Shown piece after piece: positions 6,958-11,421 of a DNA stretch of 11,421 bases. The stretch is from DATHGT01 sp035317605. Lineage in GTDB: Bacteria > Methylomirabilota > Methylomirabilia > Rokubacteriales > CSP1-6. The notes beneath the pieces were generated by a model. The model did no database searches. It was not told the DNA's origin and saw only the letters and a program-made list of their open reading frames with translations. Location: assembly GCA_035317605.1 (NCBI GenBank), contig DATHGT010000239.1, forward strand, positions 1 through 11,421, in the 5' to 3' direction. The position numbers were made by a program, and so were the translations under genes. Within the stretch, counting starts at the first letter, position 1, and each line of letters begins with the position of its first letter.

Positions 6958-7368
6958 ATGAAAAGGTATGTCTGCCTCGTCGGAGCGATGGCCATCCTGC
7001 TGACGGCGACGTCGATTCCCTACGCCACCAGCAATCTCAACCTCTCGAAGAGCAACGTCAACGTGGTGGTCGCCGATCCGGATGCGGCGAGTGCCGCGCA
7101 GACCACGGCGATCCTGAGCGAAGTGGACAGGCTGCCGCCGGGGGCGGATGAAGCGGCGGTACGAAAGGTCGTGGAGAAGCACGTGAGCGCCGTCAAGTCG
7201 GCCCGCGGGGGGGATCTCGTCATCCGCGTCCGAGCGCTCCCGCAGAATCGACGGGCGATCCTGATCCTGAAGAATGCGGCGGACGAGGAGGCGGCCTTGA
7301 TGAAGGCCGGCTACGACCTCAAGCAGAACAAGCAACAGCGGGCACCCAGCGGAGCTCCGAGATATTAG
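6958..7368 (+). CDS. small exported protein, paralogue of the gene at 8370
   Basis: 136 residues. I do not recognise the family. A signal peptide is clear: M-K-R, then a hydrophobic core to about residue 20, with probable cleavage after the A in P-Y-A-T (about residue 23). The mature N terminus carries N-L-N-L-S-K-S-N, shared as N-L-N-S-S-R-S-N with the paralogue. Further shared blocks are T-A-I-L-x-E-V-D, V-x-K-H-V-x-A-x-K-S-A-R-G-G-x-L-V-I and a late I-L-I-L. The tail is basic and low-complexity. The start is fixed by a strong AGGAGG with a 6-nt spacer. It lies 22 nt before the CsgG-family gene, so the two are probably co-transcribed. A role as partner, chaperone or cargo of the CsgG-like protein is inference from position. 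Confidence 0.85.
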   Translation: MKRYVCLVGAMAILLTATSIPYATSNLNLSKSNVNVVVADPDAASAAQTTAILSEVDRLPPGADEAAVRKVVEKHVSAVKSARGGDLVIRVRALPQNRRAILILKNAADEEAALMKAGYDLKQNKQQRAPSGAPRY

Positions 7369-7390
7369 CGCACGGTCGAAGGAGGTAGCT

Positions 7391-8332
7391 ATGCGACAGA
7401 GGCTTGCCGTGGCCGCGACGGTCATTCTCCTCTGCACAATCCAGGCGTGGCCCGCGGCGTCTCAGCAGGCGACCCCGAAGAAGCGCATCGCGGTCGCCAA
7501 GTTCGACACGATCGGGAGCTTCTCCGCCGAGTACGGCACGTGGGACATCGGCGGGGGCCTCGCGGCCCAGCTGACCACGGCGCTGGTCGAGTCCGGCCAG
7601 TTCATCGTGGTCGAGCGGGCCGAGCTGGCCACCGTGCTGCGCGAGCAGGACATGTCCAAGCAGGGCGTCGTCTCCAAGGAGACGGCGTCCCAGGTCGGCA
7701 AGATGCTCGGCTCCCAGCTTTTGGTGGCGGGGGCGGTGACGGAGTTCGAGCAGCAAGCCGGGGGCGGCGGGCTGCGCCTGGGCATCGGGTCGGGAATCTT
7801 CGGCGGCGCCCTCGGAGGCACGACGACGAACGGGGTCGTCGGGATGGACCTCCGCTTGATCGACACCACGACAGGCCAGGTCCTCCAATCGCACCGCGCC
7901 GAGGCCAAGGTCTCCCAGAGCGGAGTCTCGGCCGACGTCGGCGTGAAGTTCATGACCTTCGGCGGCGACGCGTTCAACAAGACCGTCCTGGGCCAGGCGA
8001 CGCGCCAGGCTATCGCGCAGGGCGTCGGGCTCATCTCGCGCTCCATGGAGAAAATCCCGTGGACGGGCCGCGTGGTGGAGGTGGCCGGCGATCAGGTGTA
8101 CGTCAACGCGGGCACCAACGCGGGCCTGAAGCCGGGTGACGTCTTCACGGTCACCGCGGTGGTGCGGGAGCTGACGGACCCCTCGTCGGGTGCGCTCCTC
8201 GGGATCGTGGAAGAAAAGCGGGGCGAGATCGAGGTGGCCAACGTCCAGGAGAAGTTCAGCGTGGCCGTGATGAAGACGTCGTTCCAGACCGCGCGCGGCG
8301 ATCTGGTGAAGCTCACGGGCGGCACGAGGTAG
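7391..8332 (+). CDS. CsgG/HfaB-family envelope protein with FlgT-C-like tail
   Basis: 313 residues. The N terminus has a signal peptide (basic start, hydrophobic residues 5-19, probable cleavage after A-A-S at 24). The CsgG-type domain covers roughly 30-205: K-R-I-A-V-A-K-F, a G-x-F-I-V-V-E-R-A-E-L strand-helix unit near 72-82, then a glycine-rich stretch (about 124-145) and a beta hairpin region matching the membrane-spanning part of CsgG. From about 208, T-G-R-V-V-E-V through N-A-G-L-K-P-G-D-V-F to the end resembles the FlgT C-terminal domain. In curli systems CsgG is an outer-membrane secretion pore anchored by a lipid-modified Cys. Here no convincing lipobox is visible: the only early Cys, Cys15, lies inside the hydrophobic core. 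So it may be periplasmic or a non-lipidated pore. It has a strong GGAGG site and lies between two paralogous small exported proteins. Confidence 0.88.
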   Translation: MRQRLAVAATVILLCTIQAWPAASQQATPKKRIAVAKFDTIGSFSAEYGTWDIGGGLAAQLTTALVESGQFIVVERAELATVLREQDMSKQGVVSKETASQVGKMLGSQLLVAGAVTEFEQQAGGGGLRLGIGSGIFGGALGGTTTNGVVGMDLRLIDTTTGQVLQSHRAEAKVSQSGVSADVGVKFMTFGGDAFNKTVLGQATRQAIAQGVGLISRSMEKIPWTGRVVEVAGDQVYVNAGTNAGLKPGDVFTVTAVVRELTDPSSGALLGIVEEKRGEIEVANVQEKFSVAVMKTSFQTARGDLVKLTGGTR

Positions 8333-8357
8333 AGCGGTGGTGGGGTGCGGTGCACCG

Positions 8358-8363
8358 AGGAGG
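8358..8363 (+). promoter_or_regulatory. Shine-Dalgarno AGGAGG that points to an ATT start
   Basis: A perfect AGGAGG is followed by a 6-nt spacer and ATT at 8370. The paralogous gene at 6958 has the same AGGAGG with a 6-nt spacer before ATG. The alternative in-frame starts (GTG 8337 and GTG 8340 upstream, GTG 8382 and ATG 8394 downstream) are upstream of this site or 18 nt and 30 nt beyond it. Confidence 0.65.
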
Positions 8364-8369
8364 ACAGCA

Positions 8370-8780
8370 ATTAGAACGGGCGTGGCCGGGGCCATGGCAA
8401 GTCTCGTTCTGACGATCGCCTCGCTCTCCTACGGAGCGACGAATCTCAACTCGTCGAGGAGCAACATCTACAGGCTCGTGTACGCGCCGGTGGTGACGCC
8501 CAGCCAGGCCACGGCGATCCTCGCCGAGGTGGACAAAGCCAAACCGCGCGGCGACGCGGACGAAGCGACGGTACGCGAGATCGTGCGCAAGCACGTCGGC
8601 GCCATCAAGTCCGCCCGCGGGGGCAACCTCGTGATCATCGTCCGGCCCGCCTCTGGCACGCAGAAATTGAAGACGATCCTGATCCTGGAGGACGTGGCGG
8701 ATGAGGCGGCGGCGCTCGCCGTGAGCGACGAAGGAGCGTCGGGGCCAAAGCCAGTGAAGGGGAAAGCGGGCACGAAATAG
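8370..8780 (+). CDS. small exported protein, paralogue of the gene at 6958, probable ATT start
   Basis: With the ATT start this gene is 411 nt (136 residues), exactly the length of its paralogue at 6958. It keeps the same plan: R-T near the start, a hydrophobic core with the shared G-A-M-A element, a Y-G-A-T cleavage region, then N-L-N-S-S-R-S-N, T-A-I-L-A-E-V-D, K-H-V-G-A-I-K-S-A-R-G-G-N-L-V-I and T-I-L-I-L. The C-terminal tail is Lys/Gly-rich, unlike the paralogue's. Function is unknown. It lies 37 nt after the CsgG-family stop and is probably co-transcribed with it. Standard gene callers would choose GTG 8337 or ATG 8394. The first lacks a well-placed ribosome site, and the second removes most of the positively charged signal-peptide start. 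The start is an inference, the gene itself is firm. Confidence 0.8.
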   Translation: MRTGVAGAMASLVLTIASLSYGATNLNSSRSNIYRLVYAPVVTPSQATAILAEVDKAKPRGDADEATVREIVRKHVGAIKSARGGNLVIIVRPASGTQKLKTILILEDVADEAAALAVSDEGASGPKPVKGKAGTK

Positions 8781-8837
8781 CTCAGCCGGGCAGGAAGCGG
8801 TCGCGCGCATGTAGCTATTCGCGGATCGTTCGCGTCC

Positions 8838-9258
8838 GGCCGCCTCGTTTCTCGTTCGGATCGCTTGCGCGGGATCTGAGGGCACCACTGGCGTCGTCGG
8901 GACATCGGCAAGCAGTCGCCCGTCAGGCCTCATGAAGCGCAACGTCCCGTTCGGCTGTCGCTCGATCCGATAGCCCTCCTCGTGAACGGCGCGATGATGG
9001 CGCCGGCACAGCATCGCGAGGTTCGACAGCGTGGTCGGCCCGCCGTGGGCCCAGTGGCGGAAGTGATGACCCTGGCCGAACGGTAGCTCGCACCCCGGGA
9101 ACCGGCAGCCGCGACCCGGATCGATGGCCGCGTACGCGCCCCGACCTCGACGATCTGCCCATTCCCGTCATGCCGCATGATCACCCGCGTCGCGTCGCAC
9201 GCCAGCCGCTGGGACGTTCCCGCGGGAACGTGCGCACCGCCCTCGAGGACGGAGTGGT
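8838..9258 (-). pseudogene. truncated copy of a DUF222/HNH endonuclease gene
   Basis: This stretch closely matches 9599-10047, the 3' half of the intact HNH gene. It contains the DNA for G-T-S-Q-R-L-A-C-D-A-T-R-V-I-M-R-H-D, then the HNH segment with C-R-F-P-G-C and G-H-H-F-R-H-W-A-H-G-G. Between them 28 nt are missing relative to the intact gene (near 9116-9150), which shifts the frame. The 5' half is absent: similarity stops at about 9258. At the other end the reading frame has lost its stop and runs antisense into the small exported-protein gene. No functional product is expected. Together with 8781-8837, where I see nothing else, it fills part of the gap between the CsgG cluster and the intact HNH gene. 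Confidence 0.85.
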
Positions 9259-9262
9259 CGGC

Positions 9263-9467
9263 TTACGCGGACCTTCTGGAACGCTTTGAAAATGCGGGAG
9301 AACGCTGCTGGATGCGGCGCATCGCCTCAGGACTGTAGACCTTCTCTCCGCAGGCTGAACAGACAAAGTAGCGAAGACCAGGGACAGAATACGACTTGCC
9401 CGCGAAGTCGCCGCGCCAGGTCCCCCGAACGGGTTTTCAGCGCTTGACTCCCGCACGACGGGCAGAT
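9263..9467 (-). pseudogene. frameshifted YgiT-type zinc-ribbon (MqsA-like antitoxin) remnant
   Basis: On the minus strand the frame from 9467 reads I-C-P-S-C-G-S-Q-A-L-K. After a one-base shift at an A-run (about 9435-9442) it continues V-R-G-T-W-R-G-D-F-A-G-K, then S-V-P-G-L-R-Y-F-V-C-S-A-C-G-E-K-V and S-P-E-A-M-R-R-I-Q-Q, ending at TAA (9263-9265). The paired C-x-x-C motifs with V-P-G-L-R-Y before the second and S-P-E-A after it are the pattern of YgiT-type fingers, the zinc-binding half of MqsA-like antitoxins. Restored, it would be about 67 residues. No ATG, GTG or TTG precedes the first Cys closely; the codon before it is ATC. No toxin partner is visible. It starts 12 nt past the HNH stop and ends 5 nt before the truncated HNH copy. 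Confidence 0.7.
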
Positions 9468-9478
9468 CCGGCCCGGCG

Positions 9479-10831
9479 CTATTCGCCGATCGCTCGCGGC
9501 CTCAGGGCTCGCGGGTGCAAGACGTCGATCGCCCAGCCCACGTCGAGACGCTCGCCCCGCCAGCCGGGGCACGTGGTTCGCGCGTGCAAGCGGAGTCCAG
9601 CCGCCTCGTTCGTTGTTCGGATCGCCTGGACGGGATCGGAGGGCACCGCTGACGGCGGTGGCACATCGGGTAGCAGTCGTCCGTCCGGTCTCCTGAAGCT
9701 CAGCGTGCCGTCGCGCTGTCGTTCGACCCGATAGCCTTCTTCGTGAACGGCGCGATGATGGCGCCGGCACAACATCGCGAGGTTCGAGAGCGTAGTCGGG
9801 CCGCCGTGAGCCCAGTGGCGGATGTGATGGCCCTGGCCGAACGGTAGCCCGCACCCCGGGAACCGGCAGCCGCGGTCGCGATGGTGGAGCGCGCGCCGGA
9901 TCGCCGGCGGAATCGTGCGGGTGCGCGCGCCGACTTCGACGATCTGCCCGTCCGCGTCGTGCCGCATGATCACCCGCGTCGCGTCGCACGCCAGCCGCTG
10001 GGACGTTCCCGCGGGAACGCGGGTGCCGCCGTCGAGGACGGATTGGCCGGGCGCGTCGGCATCGGCCAGCACCGCGGCGTCGACGTGGACGACGACCTGG
10101 TAGCGCTCGCTCGGAGCACCGGGATCGAGGGAGTGGTGGAGCGCGGCCTCGGCAAGGAGCGTCAGCGCGTCAGCTTGCAGCTGCTCCATCGAGGGCGTTT
10201 CCTCGGGAACGTCTTCCGGCCAGCTTGGCGTGCTCCGTCTCCGCTGGTACAGCGTCTCGCGCGCCGCCGCCAGCGCCTGCATGAGCACCGCGCCCTGCTC
10301 GGCCGTCAGCCGTCCCCGGATCCTGACCATCCCGTCATCGTCTTGATACACGTGCAGCGCCCGCGCCTTGTGTCGGCGATCGTCCTCGCGCTCCTCGGCC
10401 AGTCGATCGACGCGCCGCCAGCCGCGGACGATCTGTTCGACGTGGCACGCGGTCCCAGCCTTGCCAATGGCGAGCAGCCGCTCCTCGTCCTCGGGCGTCG
10501 CAATGCGAGTGAGAGCTCGCACCTTCGAATACGACAGTTCACCCCGCGCGAGCGCGTCCGCCAGCCGCGGCAGCGAGCCGAGGGCGCGCGCTACGCGCAC
10601 GTGCTCGCGCGCCGCGCCCAGCTGCATGCCGACACGCCAGTTGAGCCAGTGGGCGCAGGAGTGGAAGCCGTGGTTCCAACCCGCGCGAGCGTCGAACTCA
10701 CGGATCAGTTCGAGCAGGCGCGCGGTGGCGGCATCGAGGTGGGCCGACAGCTCGGCGATCTCCTCGCCGAGACGCTCCATCTTAGCCACAGGTCCCGAGG
10801 TCGCGACGACGTGCAGCGTGCCGATATCCAT
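9479..10831 (-). CDS. DUF222 / HNH endonuclease (13E12-repeat type)
   Basis: 450 residues, usual for the family. The N-terminal DUF222 region (about 15-300) is helical and Ala/Leu/Arg-rich, with W-L-N-W-R-V-G at 62-68 and a G-E-L-S-Y-S-K-V-R-A-L-T segment at 97-108 that is typical of this family. The HNH nuclease follows at about 316-365: C-R-F-P-G-C (Cys322, Cys327), G-H-H-I-R-H-W-A-H-G-G (334-344), L-S-N-L (348-351) and C-R-R-H-H (355-359), giving the metal and catalytic His/Asn set. These proteins are predicted DNA endonucleases that occur in multiple copies and behave like mobile genes; their physiological role is not settled. The start is supported by AAGGGGG about 10 nt upstream. A truncated second copy lies downstream, which fits local duplication. 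Confidence 0.92.
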   Translation of the reverse strand: MDIGTLHVVATSGPVAKMERLGEEIAELSAHLDAATARLLELIREFDARAGWNHGFHSCAHWLNWRVGMQLGAAREHVRVARALGSLPRLADALARGELSYSKVRALTRIATPEDEERLLAIGKAGTACHVEQIVRGWRRVDRLAEEREDDRRHKARALHVYQDDDGMVRIRGRLTAEQGAVLMQALAAARETLYQRRRSTPSWPEDVPEETPSMEQLQADALTLLAEAALHHSLDPGAPSERYQVVVHVDAAVLADADAPGQSVLDGGTRVPAGTSQRLACDATRVIMRHDADGQIVEVGARTRTIPPAIRRALHHRDRGCRFPGCGLPFGQGHHIRHWAHGGPTTLSNLAMLCRRHHRAVHEEGYRVERQRDGTLSFRRPDGRLLPDVPPPSAVPSDPVQAIRTTNEAAGLRLHARTTCPGWRGERLDVGWAIDVLHPRALRPRAIGE

Positions 10832-11000
10832 CGGTGCAGTCCCCCTTGTTGATGGGGCGACTCTACACCTCGGTTTTCGACCGACCTGGAAGCCTCAAGA
10901 ACACAAGATCTCGTGGCGACCAATGATTTTTCGGTCGGAGCGCTCGCGGACCCACGTCGTCGGGTTCGCCCGGCCCGCACACACCGAATTTGCGGGAGCT

Positions 11001-11025
11001 GCGAGCGCTCAAATGGTGCGCTCGC
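11001..11025. other. hairpin 3' of the TIR gene
   Basis: GCGAGCGC at 11001-11008 pairs perfectly with GCGCTCGC at 11018-11025 across a 9-nt loop, 10 nt past the TIR-gene stop on the minus strand. There is no T-tract on the minus-strand exit side (a run of five A follows on the plus strand, 11026-11030), so it is not a canonical intrinsic terminator in the direction needed. The remaining gene-free DNA up to the HNH start (10832-11000) holds one small hairpin (10870-10884) and nothing else I can support. Confidence 0.4.
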
Positions 11026-11034
11026 AAAAACGTG

Positions 11035-11421
11035 TCAAGGGAAGATTCGCGTGGCCCCCGATTCGCTCGGGCTGATCGTCTCAGCCTCCGCGATGTCCGT
11101 TTCGCTTGGTCGTCGTCGGGCACTCGTCGCTCTCTCAAGAATGGCCTCCGCCACCTCTACGAAGATCGCCTCCTGGTCGCCTGCGGTGAGAGAGACAAGA
11201 GGCGCCGAGGGGCTGTTTACAGCTTGGGACTGCGCAAGGGCGGGCGTCCGCAGGAACAGGCTAGGGCTCGCAATGATCGGCAGGATCAAGGCCCCTTCTT
11301 CTTCAGCGGCCTTCAGCAGCGGAGGCAACTCATTCGTGCGGACGAAGTCCGACGCGAGGAAATCCGCGCTGACGATGAGGACCGCGACATTTGCCTGGTC
11401 GACATCGTATTCGTTGCTTAG
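11035..11421 (-). CDS. TIR-domain protein, C-terminal part (5' end outside the window)
   Basis: The minus-strand frame is open to the right edge and ends with TGA at 11035-11037, giving 128 visible residues. The sequence is the second half of a TIR domain: V-A-V-L-I-V-S-A-D-F-L-A-S-D-F (visible residues 12-26), then N-E-L-P-P-L-L, G-A-L-I-L-P-I-I-A-S-P-S, Q-A-V-N and a closing E-V-A-E-A-I-L helix. The Glu of N-E-L (codon 11329-11331) lies where NAD-cleaving TIR domains carry their catalytic Glu. After the TIR come about 35 residues of Ser/Glu/Thr-rich tail with no further domain. Bacterial TIR proteins often act as NADase effectors in anti-phage or abortive-infection systems. Whether this is a stand-alone TIR or the end of a larger ATPase- or repeat-containing protein cannot be told here. 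Confidence 0.85.
   Translation of the reverse strand, partial: LSNEYDVDQANVAVLIVSADFLASDFVRTNELPPLLKAAEEEGALILPIIASPSLFLRTPALAQSQAVNSPSAPLVSLTAGDQEAIFVEVAEAILERATSARRRPSETDIAEAETISPSESGATRIFP

Noticed and set aside
6952..9014. Two minus-strand frames (6952-7437 and 8313-9014) that resemble each other
   Set aside because: Their similarity is explained by the two paralogous plus-strand exported-protein genes; the antisense frames have no independent support. The upstream part of the second one is the HNH remnant.
9435..9442. Programmed frameshift in the YgiT-type gene
   Set aside because: The A-run is short (AAAA), it is not a canonical slippery heptamer, and the gene also lacks a start codon, so simple decay or an error is more likely.
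9881..10852. Plus-strand open frame of 323 codons opposite the HNH gene
   Set aside because: Shadow of the DUF222/HNH gene, whose minus-strand protein has complete nuclease motifs.
1..11421. CRISPR arrays, tRNA or rRNA genes
   Set aside because: No regularly spaced short repeats were seen, and no cloverleaf-like or rRNA-like sequence was recognised on either strand by reading; a covariance search was not possible.

Overview
The window is GC-rich (roughly two thirds G+C by eye), with dense coding and long antisense shadow frames. It looks like a chromosomal contig from an environmental Gram-negative bacterium. The gene mix (VOC, alpha/beta-hydrolase, SDR, quinone oxidoreductase and DAO enzymes, a CsgG-type envelope protein, a DUF222/HNH endonuclease) would suit an uncultured Rokubacteria/Methylomirabilota-like or deltaproteobacterial soil lineage. 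No phylogenetic marker is present, so that placement is only a guess.

Left part (1-2601, + strand): a likely three-gene catabolic operon. A 5'-truncated glyoxalase-like VOC protein is followed by an alpha/beta-hydrolase and an SDR that lacks the usual YxxxK catalytic motif.

Island (about 2602-4620): two copies of a roughly 165-bp element lie in opposite orientation, at 2627-2791 and 4414-4580. Each has about 34-bp G-rich/C-rich terminal inverted repeats, like a MITE. Between them are a decayed copy of the 3' end of an SDR gene (2798-2924) and a lower-GC, minus-strand DUF3800 gene, which is probably foreign.

Middle (4631-6879): a zinc-independent quinone oxidoreductase (minus) and a DAO-family FAD oxidoreductase (plus), divergently transcribed from a 182-bp intergenic region that contains a perfect TATAAT.

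CsgG cluster (6958-8780, + strand): three closely spaced genes. A CsgG/HfaB-family protein with a FlgT-C-like tail sits between two paralogous small exported proteins that share an NLNxSxSN motif just after the signal peptide. The second paralogue appears to start at an ATT codon: a perfect AGGAGG lies 6 nt upstream, and that start makes both paralogues exactly 411 nt long.

Right part (8838-11421, minus strand): an accessory, decaying region. It holds an intact DUF222/HNH endonuclease gene, a frameshifted YgiT-type zinc-ribbon (antitoxin-like) remnant, a truncated second copy of the HNH gene's 3' half, and at the edge the C-terminal part of a TIR-domain protein whose 5' end is outside the window.

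The candidates for something undescribed are the CsgG-plus-paired-small-protein cassette and the inverted MITE-like pair around the DUF3800 gene.
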